A DNA stretch of 41,861 nucleotides, from the NCBI GenBank assembly GCA_009692555.1, contig SHYY01000027.1:1-41861 (forward strand), given 5' to 3'. Made by a program: the position numbers and the translations under genes. Under the pieces are notes generated by a model that saw only the letters and a program-made list of their open reading frames with translations, had not been told where the DNA came from and did not search any database. This DNA comes from Myxococcales bacterium. Its GTDB lineage: Bacteria > Myxococcota_A > Polyangia > Palsa-1104 > SHYY01. Below are positions 19,382-28,093 of this stretch, in pieces (within the stretch, counting starts at the first letter, position 1; the number at the start of each line of letters is the position of its first letter).

Positions 19382-20938
19382 TTGAGCGCGATCGTCGGTA
19401 TCGACCTCGGGACGACCAACTCCTGCGTGGCGGTGCTCGAGGGCACGGAGGCCACGGTCATCCACAACGAGCTCGGCGGGCGCACCACGCCGTCGGTGGT
19501 CGCGTTCAAGGAGGATGGCGGGATCCTCGTCGGCGCGGCGGCCAAGCGCCAGGCGGTGACCAACCCGCGCGACACGTTGTTCGCGGTCAAGCGGCTGATC
19601 GGACGAAAGTTCGACTCGCCAGCGACGGCGGAGCTGCGGCGGACGATGCCCTACGAGATCATCCGGGCGAACAACGGCGATGCCTGGGTGCGGGTGGGCG
19701 ACCGCGACATGAGCCCCCCCGAGGTCTCCGCGCACGTGCTCGGCCACCTGAAGAGGATCGCCGAGGAGTACCTGGGCAAGGAGGTGACGCAGGCGATCGT
19801 CACCGTCCCGGCCTACTTCGACGATGCCCAGCGCCAGGCGACCAAGGACGCCGGACGCATCGCCGGGCTCGAGATCCGGGCGATCCTGAACGAGCCGACC
19901 GCGGCGGCCCTCGCCTACGGCGTGCATCGCACCCCGACCGGCAGCGTGATCGCGGTGTTCGACCTCGGCGGCGGGACCTTCGACATTTCGATCCTCCGCA
20001 TCGAGGACGGCGTCTTCTCGGTGATGGCGACCAGCGGCGACTCGTTCCTCGGCGGCGACGACTTCGACCGGATGGTGATCGACGCGCTGGTGCACGAGTT
20101 CCAGGAGGAGCACGGCGTCGACCTGGGCGAGGATCCGGTGGCCCTGCAGCGTCTCAAGGAGGCGTCGGAGCGGGCCAAGCAGGAGCTCTCCTCGTCGCTC
20201 GACACGGAGGTGCACCTGCCCTTCGTCGCCGTCGGGCCGCAGGGGCCGCTTCACCTGGTCCGCAAGCTCACCCGCGACTGGCTGGAACAGCTCACCAGGC
20301 CGCTGCTCGAACGTCTGGAGGGGCCGTGCCGGCGCGCCATCGGGGACGCCAAGCTGAACGCGGCGGAGATCGATCAGGTGGTGCTGGTCGGCGGCATGAC
20401 CCGCATGCCGGCGGTGGTGGAGAAGACCTTCAATATCTTCGGCAAGCGGCCGGTCAAGGGGGTCAACCCCGACGAGATCGTGGCGATCGGCGCGGCGACG
20501 CAGAGCGCGATCATGCGCGGCGGATTGAAGGAGGTCGTGCTCCTCGACGTCACCTCCCATTCGCTCGGCATCCGCGTCGAGGGGAATCGCTTCTCGGCGC
20601 TGATCCACCGCAACACGCACATCCCGGTGCGCGAGACGAAGATCTTCGCCACCACCGAGAACGATCAGGAGTTTGTCTCGGTGGAGGTGTTCCAGGGCGA
20701 CACGCCGCTGGTGTCGGGCAGCCGGCTGCTCGGGCAGTTCCTGCTCGGCGACCTGCCGCGCGGGCCGGCGGGCTCGGTGCAGGTGCAGGTCTCGTTCACC
20801 CTGGACGTCGACGGCATCCTGTGCGTGGACGCCAAGGAGATCCGCACGGGGAAGGTCACCTCGAAGCGGATTCTTGCCTCGTCGGGGCTGTCGCGTGACA
20901 CGGTGGAGGAGCTCTCGAGAGCCTACGCGGGCCGCTGA
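19382..20938 (+). CDS. Hsp70 (DnaK-like) chaperone lacking the C-terminal lid
   Basis: 518 residues from TTG 19382; no ATG or GTG gives a better start. Hsp70 signatures: GIDLGTTNSCV (phosphate 1), FDLGGGTFDIS (phosphate 2), VVLVGGMTRMPAVVE (adenosine), and the linker EVVLLDVTSHSLGI. The nucleotide-binding domain and beta substrate-binding domain are complete, but the protein stops about 100 residues short of typical DnaK (610-640), removing the helical lid. It lies between two J-like proteins and probably serves a dedicated client rather than general folding. Confidence 0.92.
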   Translation: MSAIVGIDLGTTNSCVAVLEGTEATVIHNELGGRTTPSVVAFKEDGGILVGAAAKRQAVTNPRDTLFAVKRLIGRKFDSPATAELRRTMPYEIIRANNGDAWVRVGDRDMSPPEVSAHVLGHLKRIAEEYLGKEVTQAIVTVPAYFDDAQRQATKDAGRIAGLEIRAILNEPTAAALAYGVHRTPTGSVIAVFDLGGGTFDISILRIEDGVFSVMATSGDSFLGGDDFDRMVIDALVHEFQEEHGVDLGEDPVALQRLKEASERAKQELSSSLDTEVHLPFVAVGPQGPLHLVRKLTRDWLEQLTRPLLERLEGPCRRAIGDAKLNAAEIDQVVLVGGMTRMPAVVEKTFNIFGKRPVKGVNPDEIVAIGAATQSAIMRGGLKEVVLLDVTSHSLGIRVEGNRFSALIHRNTHIPVRETKIFATTENDQEFVSVEVFQGDTPLVSGSRLLGQFLLGDLPRGPAGSVQVQVSFTLDVDGILCVDAKEIRTGKVTSKRILASSGLSRDTVEELSRAYAGR

Positions 20939-20968
20939 CATTCGGGATCCACAGGATAGGGGTCGTGT

Positions 20969-22555
20969 GTGGGACGGGAGCCGGTTGCGCAGTATGCCGA
21001 GAACGAGGTGCGATACTCCGATGTCGCGGGGCTGACCCTCGACCTCGATCCCTACCTTTCGCTCGGCGTGCTGTGGACGCACGGACGTGACTTCCCGCCG
21101 CCGCTCGAAGAGTTCCCGTTCCGCCTCTCGCTCCCCGACGGGACACACTTCTCGCTGCGCGGGCAGATCCTCTCGCACGTCGGCGACAATGCGCTGATCC
21201 AGGTCACCAACTGGACCTCCAAGCACTACGCGGCGGCGCAGGCGGCGGCGCGCTATCGGGGAGCGCCGCGGACGCCGCTGCCTGCCCCTCCCCGTCCGGT
21301 CACGCCGTCGCTGACGCCGCAGCCCGCGAACGTCGCCCGCCCGGTCACCCCGCAGGCGATCGGCGCGATCGGCGGACGCGCCCAGACCCCCGTGCCGCGC
21401 TCCATCACCCCGCAGGTGATCGGCGCGATCGGCGGACGCGCCCAGACCCCCGTGCCGCGCTCCATCACCCCGGCGGTGAGTCTCGCCTCGGTGCCGGCCA
21501 GCGGCCCGCTGCGCAATCCGATGACGATCGCGGAGATGACCGCCCAGCCGCTGCGGCCCGACACCTCGGTCGGCCGGCCCCCGCAGGAGCCGTCACTGAT
21601 CTATCTGGCGCGCTGGCTGGGGCACTGCCGGGCGACCGGGATCCTCACCGCCCGCTCGGAGACCCGCACTTTGGAGGTGGCCTTCCGGCAGGGGCGCGTG
21701 CTGATCCCCGACCGCGGACACGACGCCAGCGGCGACGCCATCCTGTGGCCGCGGGCGAGCTACGCCTTCGCCAGCGGCAATGAGGAGGAGCTGCAGCAGG
21801 CGCGGAAGACCTCCGCCTCCTGGAACTGGGTGGTCGGGCTGCTCAAGCGCTGGCTGCGCGAGCAGCCGATGGACGTGCTGCGGGAGGCGCTGCCCGAGAC
21901 CCGCGCACCGCTGCTGCACACGCGCGGGCGGGATCTCCTCGCGGCGCTCGATCTCACCGGCACCGAGCTGCGCTTCTCCGAACACCGCCTCGACGGCCAG
22001 AGCGCGCTGTGCGACCTCTACCACGCCGCCGGGCTCTCCGACCTCGGGACCGCGCGCCTGGTCGCCATGCTCCATCTCCTCGAGTTCCTCGAGTGGCAGG
22101 AAGCCCCGGAGCGCCACGCCGAGACGCCGGAAGAGAAGCTGGTGCGGCTCTACGAGCGGCGCGCCGGTGGCTCGCACTTCCAGGCGCTGGGGGTCCACTA
22201 CAGCTCCGCCCCGTCGCAAATTCGCGCTGCATATCATGCATTTACGGCTGACTACGGCGTGAAATCGGCAGCCCACGAGGTCTCCGCGGAGTACGCGGGG
22301 CGGATGATCGATCTGGCGCACAATGCCTGGGCGGTCCTCGGCGACAAGGCGTCGCGGCAGCAGTACCGCAACGAGACGCTCAAGGTGAACGCGGTGGCGT
22401 GCGCGCAGCTGCTGTTCGATCAGGCGAAGATGGTGCTCCTGCGCGGCGAGGTGACGGAGGCGACGGAGATGCTCGAGGAGGCGATCGACCTCGATCCGCA
22501 GCCGGAGTATCGGGCGCAGCAGGCAAAGATCGCGCCGCGTACCAAGACCGAGTAG
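20969..22555 (+). CDS. PATAN/DUF4388-like protein with J-like domain and TPR
   Basis: 528 residues from GTG 20969. An N-terminal PilZ-like or small beta domain (residues 20-95) is followed by a Pro/Thr/Ala linker with a perfect 20-residue duplication. Next is a PATAN-like helical domain (SLIYLARWLGHCRATGILTA, residues about 205-370). A J-like segment (HFQALGVHYSSAPSQIRAAY, about residues 395-460) lacks any HPD motif. It ends in a TPR-like pair. PATAN domains appear in gliding or regulatory proteins of delta-proteobacteria. Being next to Hsp70 suggests a dedicated chaperone complex. Confidence 0.75.
   Translation: MGREPVAQYAENEVRYSDVAGLTLDLDPYLSLGVLWTHGRDFPPPLEEFPFRLSLPDGTHFSLRGQILSHVGDNALIQVTNWTSKHYAAAQAAARYRGAPRTPLPAPPRPVTPSLTPQPANVARPVTPQAIGAIGGRAQTPVPRSITPQVIGAIGGRAQTPVPRSITPAVSLASVPASGPLRNPMTIAEMTAQPLRPDTSVGRPPQEPSLIYLARWLGHCRATGILTARSETRTLEVAFRQGRVLIPDRGHDASGDAILWPRASYAFASGNEEELQQARKTSASWNWVVGLLKRWLREQPMDVLREALPETRAPLLHTRGRDLLAALDLTGTELRFSEHRLDGQSALCDLYHAAGLSDLGTARLVAMLHLLEFLEWQEAPERHAETPEEKLVRLYERRAGGSHFQALGVHYSSAPSQIRAAYHAFTADYGVKSAAHEVSAEYAGRMIDLAHNAWAVLGDKASRQQYRNETLKVNAVACAQLLFDQAKMVLLRGEVTEATEMLEEAIDLDPQPEYRAQQAKIAPRTKTE
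21343..21472 (+). repeat. 60-bp tandem duplication inside the PATAN-protein linker
   Basis: Units of 60 bases at about 21353-21412 and 21413-21472 are almost identical, encoding two copies of IGAIGGRAQTPVPRSITP. It is in frame and lengthens the linker by 20 residues. Confidence 0.9.
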
Positions 22556-22608
22556 GGGACGCGGGGGCCCCTTGCAATTCGTCCGCGCCCGAATATCCTC
22601 ACCGGCGC

Positions 22609-23121
22609 ATGGTCAGCGGGGCAGCACTGTTTCTTGCCGCGGTCGCGTCGACGACGACGCCGGCGCTGGACCATGGGTTCTCCGAGCAGCCGCTATGCGA
22701 CGAGGACAGCGGGTTCGAGGAGCTGTTCATCGACGCGGGCGCGCCGCCACTGGCCCTCGCGCCGGCCGCCGGGCCCACCTGCGCGGCGCCGGTCGTGCCG
22801 GTGGTGATCGAGTGCAGCGATCCCCGGGCCAGCCTGTGGGTGCAGGAGATGATCGGCTCGTGCGACATGCCGCGCAGCGCCTCCTACGGCCTGCGCGCGC
22901 GTCCGATCCACGATCACAAATCGATCTGTCGCAGCACCGGCTGCGAACGCGATCCCATTCCGCTCCGTGCCGCTTCCCGGCTCGACGACGGCTCCTCGTC
23001 ACTCGTGGCGCGCGGCGTCGGAACCGCCGTTCCCCCCGTCGGTGTGCGGCTTCCGCAGCACCCGCCGCGGCGCCTCCGCGGGACCTTCTCGCCCCGCCTC
23101 GATCGCCCGCCCCGCGGATAG
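22609..23121 (+). CDS. Small predicted exported protein with six cysteines
   Basis: 170 residues from ATG 22609. The start MVSGAALFLAAVASTTTPAL looks like a short signal peptide. Six cysteines (30, 58, 69, 85, 107, 112) lie in the first two thirds, and the C-terminal third is basic and Pro/Arg-rich. I do not recognise a family. The even cysteine number suggests disulfide bonds in the periplasm or outside. It lies 74 bases upstream of the predicted Dsb selenoprotein on the same strand, which makes it a candidate substrate (inference). There is a weak -10-like TATCCT nine bases before the start. Confidence 0.5.
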   Translation: MVSGAALFLAAVASTTTPALDHGFSEQPLCDEDSGFEELFIDAGAPPLALAPAAGPTCAAPVVPVVIECSDPRASLWVQEMIGSCDMPRSASYGLRARPIHDHKSICRSTGCERDPIPLRAASRLDDGSSSLVARGVGTAVPPVGVRLPQHPPRRLRGTFSPRLDRPPRG

Positions 23122-23154
23122 CATTCTCCCCGCTTCCGACTCCCGTTTTCTCAC

Positions 23155-23176
23155 GCCGGGCGAAGGTGCGCCCGGC
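23155..23176 (+). promoter_or_regulatory. GC-rich hairpin in the 5' region of the selenoprotein gene
   Basis: GCCGGGCG (23155-23162) pairs fully with CGCCCGGC (23169-23176) over a six-base loop. There is no T run, so it is not a clear terminator. It ends eight bases before the GAGGTG ribosome-binding site (23185-23190). Confidence 0.4.
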
Positions 23177-23195
23177 CTTCCATTGAGGTGTACCC

Positions 23196-25883
23196 ATGAG
23201 CAGCGACCATCCCGAAAGCAGTAGCAGCAGCGGCCCGAAGGGCATGTCCACCGGCGGAGCGATCATCGGCATGTTGATCGCCGCCATCCTCGGCTTCCTC
23301 CTCCGCGGCGCGATCGACGGCCGTGGCGGCGGGAGCACGGGCGGCGGCGGGGGCGCGGATGTCGACATCGCCGTCGTCCCCCCGGGAGCCGTCGACCCCT
23401 CGATCGATCGCTTCAAGATGACCCTCGGCAGCGCGCCGGTGAGGGGGAGCGCGACCGCCAAGGTGACGATCGTCGAGGTCTCCGACTTCCAGTGACCCTT
23501 CTGTTCGAGGGTCGGTCCGACCCTCAAGCAGATCGAGCAGAAGTACGGCAAGGACGTCCGCTTCGCCTTCAAGAACAACCCGCTCCCGTTCCACCCGAAC
23601 GCGATGCCCGCCGCCGAGGCTGCCCTCGCCGCGCACGAGCAGGGGAAGTTCTGGGAGATGCACGACAAGATCTTTGCCAACCAGCGTGAGCTCTCCGCCG
23701 AGGCGTACGAGAAGTACGCCAAGGAGCTCGGGCTCAACCTGGAGAAGTTCAAGGCGGCGATCTCGACCGGCAAGTTCAAGGCGCAGATCCAGGCGGAGCA
23801 GGCCGAGGCGGCGCGCTTCGGCGCACGCGGCACGCCGGCCTTCTTCATCAACGGGCGCTACCTCTCGGGGGCGCAGCCGTTCGACTCGTTCAAGGCGATC
23901 GTCGATCAGGAGATCGCCGCCGCCAACCAGGCGATCAAGGCGGGGGTGGCGCCGAATCAGGTCTACGCCGCGCTGATGAAGAGCGCCAAGACCGGCGAGC
24001 CGCAGGTGGCCCTCCCCGCCCAGGCGGCGGCCGCCCAGCCAGAGCGCAAGGCGCCGCCGCCGGAGACCACCGTGTACAAGGTCCCGGTCGGTGGCTCGCC
24101 GCAGAAGGGCCCGTCGACCGCGCTGGTGACGATCATCGAGTTCTCCGACTTCCAGTGCCCGTTCTGCTCGCGCGTAGGCGGGACGATCGATCAGGTCGAG
24201 AAGGAGTACGGCGCGAAGGTGCGGATCGTCTGGAAGAACAACCCCCTCCCCTTCCACGACAACGCGACGCCGGCGGCCGAGGCGTCGCTGGCAGCGCACG
24301 AGCAGCAGAAGTTCTGGCCGATGCACGACCTCCTGTTCAAGAACCAGCAGGCGCTCGACCGCCCGTCGCTGGAGAAGTACGCCGCAGAGCTCGGCCTGAA
24401 CGCCGGCAAGTTCAAGGCGGCGCTCGATTCGCACAAATTCAAGGCGTCGATCGAGGCGGACATGGCGCTGGCGGCCCAGGTGGGCGCGCGCGGCACGCCG
24501 TCGTTCATGATCAACGGCAAGCCGCTCCGCGGGGCGCAGCCGTTCCCGGCCTTCAAGGCAGCGATCGATGCGGCGCTGGTCGATGCCGAGGCGGCGCTCA
24601 AGCGCGGCGTGAAGCCGGCCGACCTCTACAACGAGCTGACCAAGGGCGGCCTCGAGAAGGCGGCGGCCCCCGCGGCGCCGCCCGGCCAGCCGTCGGACGC
24701 GGTGGTCTACAAGGCGCTGGTCGGCGACGCGCCGGTGAAAGGCGCGAAAAACGCGAAAGTCACGATTGTGGAGTTTTCGGACTTTCAGTGCCCGTTCTGC
24801 TCGCGCGTCGAGCTGACCGTCGACCAGGTGGTGAAGGCCTTCCCGAACGACGTGCGGGTGGCCTTCAAGCAGCTCCCGCTGCCGTTCCACGACAAGGCAC
24901 AGCTGGCGGCCGAGGCCACGCTGGCGGCCAAGGAGCAGGGCAAGTTCTGGGAAATGCACGCCACGCTGTTCAAGAACCAGCAGGCGCTCGACCGGCCGTC
25001 GCTCGACAAGTACGCGGCGGAGCTCGGGTTGAACATGGCGAAGTTCAAGGCGGCGCTCGACGGCGGGAAGTTCACCCAGAAGGTCAAGGACGAGATGGCC
25101 GAGGGCAACAAGATCGGCGCGCGCGGCACGCCCTCGTTCTTCATCAACGGGAAGAGCTTCGTCGGGGCGCAGCCGTTCGAGAGCTTCAAGGCGAAGATCG
25201 AGGAGGAGATCAAGAACGCCGACAATCTCACGGCGGCGAAGCACGTCACCGGGACGAAGATCTACGACGAGCTGATGAAGGACGCCAAGGACACCGTGGC
25301 GGCGGCTCCCGCGGCGGCGCCCGCCCCCGGAGGCGATGACGTCAAGGCGGCCGAGGTGATCAAGGTGGATCCGGGCAATGGCCCGTCGAAGGGGCCGAAG
25401 AATGCGCCGGTGGTGATCGTGGCGCTCTCCGACTTCCAGTGACCGTTCTGTTCGAGGGTCGGTCCGACCCTCAAGCAGATCGAGGAGAAGTACGCCGGCA
25501 AGGTCCGCATCGTGTGGCGCAACTACCCGCTGCCGTTCCACGCCAACGCGATGCCGGCCGCCGAGGCGGCGATGGCGGCGCATGAGCAGGGGAAGTTCTG
25601 GGAGATGCACGACAAGATCTTCGCCAACCAGGGCTTCCTCGACCGGCCGACGTTCGAGAAGCACGCGCAGGAGATCGGCTTGAACATGGCGAAGTTCAAG
25701 AGCGCGCTCGACTCGGGGCGCAACAAGGCCGGAATCCAGGCGGACGTGGCCTACATCAACACGCTGCCCGGCGGCGGCGTCGGCACGCCCACCTTCTTCA
25801 TCAACGGGCACAAGCTGGCGGGCGCCTATCCGTTCGACGAGTTCGCGAAGATCATCGACGCGGAGCTGAAGAAGAAGGGCTAG
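23196..25883 (+). CDS. Predicted double-selenocysteine protein with four DsbA-like domains
   Basis: 895 residues with Sec predicted at 100 and 749; ATG 23196 follows GAGGTG by five bases. TGA at 23493-23495 and 25440-25442 are in frame with one continuous gene ending at TAG 25881-25883. A membrane anchor (residues about 20-40) places the rest in the periplasm. Four DsbA/DSBA-like thioredoxin domains follow; active sites are UPFC (100-103), CPFC (321-324), CPFC (532-535) and UPFC (749-752), spaced 211-221 residues. Each site follows SDFQ, and each domain has a cis-proline loop (GTPAFFING, GTPSFMING, GTPSFFING, GTPTFFING). Homologues with Cys would make or shuffle disulfides. Sec should raise reactivity. 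Calling TGA as stop splits it into three false genes (23196-23495, 23604-25442, 25512-25883). Confidence 0.9.
23493..23531 (+). promoter_or_regulatory. Sec codon and predicted bacterial SECIS 1
   Basis: UGA 23493-23495 is followed by a hairpin at 23501-23531. The upper stem GAGGGTCG (23507-23514) pairs with CGACCCTC (23518-23525), and a lower stem CTGTT/AGCAG is separated by one C/A mismatch. The apical sequence GGTCC recalls the GGUCU loop of E. coli fdhF. The loop is about 18 bases after the UGA, within the usual range for SelB recognition. Confidence 0.8.
25440..25478 (+). promoter_or_regulatory. Sec codon and predicted bacterial SECIS 2
   Basis: UGA 25440-25442 followed by a hairpin at 25448-25478 identical to the first one. 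Between UGA and the end of the hairpin the two sites differ at one base only (CCC against CCG for Pro). The Cys-type domains 2 and 3 do not have this sequence. Confidence 0.8.
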
Positions 25884-25904
25884 AAATCACCGGATGAACG
25901 TCGA

Positions 25905-25940
25905 GGAGCCGGGGAGGCGATCTCCCCGGCTCCTTTTTTT
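25905..25940 (+). terminator. Rho-independent terminator of the selenoprotein gene
   Basis: GGAGCCGGGGA (25905-25915) pairs with TCCCCGGCTCC (25923-25933) over a seven-base loop, followed by seven T. It sits 21 bases after the TAG stop. Confidence 0.93.
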
Positions 25941-25968
25941 CGCCTCGCGCCGGGGCTACACTTCAAGC

Positions 25969-26529
25969 GTGTTCAACCTCGACCTCATCACCCCCGAGAA
26001 GCCCCGTCGGATCGCCCGTGCCGAATACGACCAGATGGTCAGCATGGGCCTCTTCGACGACGAGCGGCTGGAGCTGATCGACGGAGTCATCGTAGCCATA
26101 AGCCCGAACAATCCGCCTCACGCCTCGCCGGTCGAGATCCTGAACGAGATGCTGGTCCTCGCGCTCCACGGCCGTGCGCGCGTCCGCGTCCAGCTCCCGA
26201 TCATCGCCACGGGCGAGTCGGAGCCCGAGCCCGACATCGCGGTCGTCCCGGTCGCCGACTACTCCGAGCGCCATCCCGATCGCGCGTTCCTGGTCATCGA
26301 GGTGGCCGACTCGTCGCTGCGGAAAGACCGCAACGTCAAAGGACCGCTCCATGCGGCCTCCGGTTTCGCTGAATACTGGATCATCAACGTCGTCGCGCGA
26401 GTGGCCGAAGTGTACCGAGGCCCATCGAACGACGGCTGGACGAGCATCACTCGCCACGGCCGCGACGAGACGCTGCGCATCGAAGCCTTCCCCGACGTCG
26501 CGATCAAGATCGCCGACATCCTGCGCTGA
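25969..26529 (+). CDS. Uma2-family (DUF820) PD-(D/E)XK-like protein
   Basis: 186 residues from GTG 25969. An ATG at 25894 would put 25 extra residues through the terminator, so it is rejected; TACACT six bases before GTG is a -10-like element. ERLELIDGVIVAISPNNPPH, then EPEPDIAVVP and FLVIEVADSSLRKDRNVKGPLHAASG, are the Uma2 motifs, with Glu, Asp and Glu-x-Ala/Ser-x-S positions of a restriction-endonuclease-like site. The function of the family is not settled. Confidence 0.9.
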   Translation: MFNLDLITPEKPRRIARAEYDQMVSMGLFDDERLELIDGVIVAISPNNPPHASPVEILNEMLVLALHGRARVRVQLPIIATGESEPEPDIAVVPVADYSERHPDRAFLVIEVADSSLRKDRNVKGPLHAASGFAEYWIINVVARVAEVYRGPSNDGWTSITRHGRDETLRIEAFPDVAIKIADILR

Positions 26530-26820
26530 CCCGATGACGGTCGCAAGGCGCGCCCTTGCCCGGTTCGCTCTGGCGCTGATCGGTTGCTCTTCGAGCTGAT
26601 CATCGAGTGCAGGGACGGGACATGGCACCTTGTCTGTTCGGCCAACTCCTGCTGGGAGGACCTGAGCGGACCGGAGGATCTGAGCGTGAAGCCGCCGTCC
26701 GACATGGCGACGCCGATCGACGGGGCTGCGGAGCTCCGCTCCAGCGACAGCGGCGACAAGGGGTGACCGCGCCCCACGGCGAGCCGCGCGCCGGGCCGCG
26801 ATCTGCTATACCCTCGCGCC
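26530..26820 (+). other. Short region with only weak coding signals
   Basis: A 21-codon ORF at 26534-26599 ends ALIGCSSS, like a lipoprotein signal peptide cut short. A second frame at 26584-26766 (60 residues, TTG start) has some coding-like composition, with IIECRDGTWHLVC near its start. Together they could be remains of a frameshifted lipoprotein gene. I see no known family. A -10-like TATACC at 26807-26812 precedes the DAHP synthase. Confidence 0.3.
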
Positions 26821-27846
26821 ATGTTGATCCTGATGAGACCGGACGCCTCCCCGTCGCAGATCGACGAGGTGATGGAGCGCATCCGCGAGCTCGGCTTCAC
26901 CGGGCATCCGATGCCGGGCACGCAGCGGGTGGCGATCGGCGTCACGGGCAACGACGGGGCGATCGAGCCGGCCCATTTTTCGCGCTATCCGGGGGTGGTC
27001 GAGGCGGTGGCGGTCTCGAAGCCGTGGAAGCAGGTTTCGCGCGAGTGGCGGCCCGAGGACACGGTGATCACCCTCGCCGGGGCGGCCGGGAACGCCCAGT
27101 TCGGTGGCGGGCGCTTCGGGGTGATCGCCGGGCCTTGTGCCGTCGAGAATCGCGAGCAGCTGTTCGCCAGCGCCGACGCGGTCAAGGCGGGCGGGGCGCG
27201 CGTGCTGCGCGGGGGAGCCTACAAGCCGCGTACATCGCCCTACAGCTTCCAGGGGATGAAGGAGGAGGGGCTCAAGCTGCTCGCGGAGGCGCGCGCGCGC
27301 ACCGGCTTGCCCGTCGTGACCGAGGTGGTCGACACCGCCAACGTCGAGCTGGTGGCCGAGTACAGCGACATGGTGCAGGTGGGCGCGCGCAACATGCAGA
27401 ACTTCGCGCTCCTCGAGGCCGTCGGGCGACTGAAGAAGCCGGTGATGCTGAAGCGCGGCCTCTCGGCGACCATCCAGGAGTTCCTGATGGCGGCCGAGTA
27501 CATCATCAAGAACGGCAACCGCGAGGTGCTGCTATGCGAACGCGGCATCCGCACCTTCGAGACGATGACCCGCAACACGCTCGACCTCGGATCGATCCCG
27601 CTCATCAAGCGGCTCACCCACCTGCCGATCATCGTCGATCCCTCGCACGGCACGGGCGACTGGCGCTCGGTGCCGGCGCTGGCCCGGGCGGCCCTCGCGC
27701 TCGGCGCCGATGGGCTGATGGTGGAGGTGCATCCCGATCCGGCGAAGGCGCTCAGCGACGGTCCGCAGTCGCTCACACCGGCGAAATTCGGCGAGATGAT
27801 GGAGTCGCTGCGGGCGATCTCGCACGTCGTGGGACTGGAGCTGTAG
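26821..27846 (+). CDS. aroF: 3-deoxy-7-phosphoheptulonate (DAHP) synthase
   Basis: 341 residues. It catalyses condensation of phosphoenolpyruvate and erythrose 4-phosphate, the first step of the shikimate pathway. An N-terminal regulatory ferredoxin-like domain (residues 1-70, [20 protein letters not shown]) is fused to a TIM barrel, as in the Thermotoga-type enzyme. Barrel motifs: [59 protein letters not shown] and [10 protein letters not shown], which hold the substrate and metal ligands. The gene directly precedes the glutaredoxin-like gene by one base. Confidence 0.96.
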   Translation: MLILMRPDASPSQIDEVMERIRELGFTGHPMPGTQRVAIGVTGNDGAIEPAHFSRYPGVVEAVAVSKPWKQVSREWRPEDTVITLAGAAGNAQFGGGRFGVIAGPCAVENREQLFASADAVKAGGARVLRGGAYKPRTSPYSFQGMKEEGLKLLAEARARTGLPVVTEVVDTANVELVAEYSDMVQVGARNMQNFALLEAVGRLKKPVMLKRGLSATIQEFLMAAEYIIKNGNREVLLCERGIRTFETMTRNTLDLGSIPLIKRLTHLPIIVDPSHGTGDWRSVPALARAALALGADGLMVEVHPDPAKALSDGPQSLTPAKFGEMMESLRAISHVVGLEL

Positions 27847-27847
27847 C

Positions 27848-28093
27848 GTGCGCGTGGAGATTTTCTCGCGGCGGGAGTGCCACCTCTGCGACGAGGCGAA
27901 GGCGGTCGTCTTGCGGGTGCGTGCGGACACGCCCTTCGAGCTGGCGGTGATCGACGTGGACGAGGATCCCGCGCTCGCGGAGCGACACGGTCTCGAGGTG
28001 CCTGTGGTGGTGGTCGACGGGCGGAAGCACGCCAAGTACCGGGTCGATGAGCAGGCCTTTCGGCGGCGCCTGGCCGGGCAAGCCGACGCATGA
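27848..28093 (+). CDS. Glutaredoxin-like small redox protein
   Basis: 81 residues from GTG 27848. CHLC (residues 11-14 region, [12 protein letters not shown]) is the active site and [11 protein letters not shown] supplies the cis-Pro strand. It belongs to the short 'glutaredoxin family protein' group. It lies one base after aroF, and its TGA overlaps the ATG of the TlpA-like gene (ATGA, 28090-28093). Likely cytoplasmic; the partner is unknown. Confidence 0.85.
   Translation: MRVEIFSRRECHLCDEAKAVVLRVRADTPFELAVIDVDEDPALAERHGLEVPVVVVDGRKHAKYRVDEQAFRRRLAGQADA

Noticed and set aside
25440..25442. TGA as a genuine stop, leaving separate Dsb-like genes
   Set aside because: The domain would end one residue before its active-site Cys, the next piece would start inside a domain without a ribosome-binding site, and the same happens at 23493.
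23493..25442. General reassignment of TGA to an amino acid such as Trp
   Set aside because: TGA ends many normal genes here (for example 8028, 16432 and 28692), and Trp would not fit the active site.
23151..25811. 886-codon open frame on the minus strand across the selenoprotein gene
   Set aside because: It is an antisense shadow with biased Arg/Leu/Val composition. The plus-strand reading has four clear DsbA-like domains.
25894..25968. Upstream ATG for the Uma2-type protein
   Set aside because: The added residues would be encoded by the terminator hairpin of the selenoprotein gene; GTG 25969 has a -10-like element just before it.
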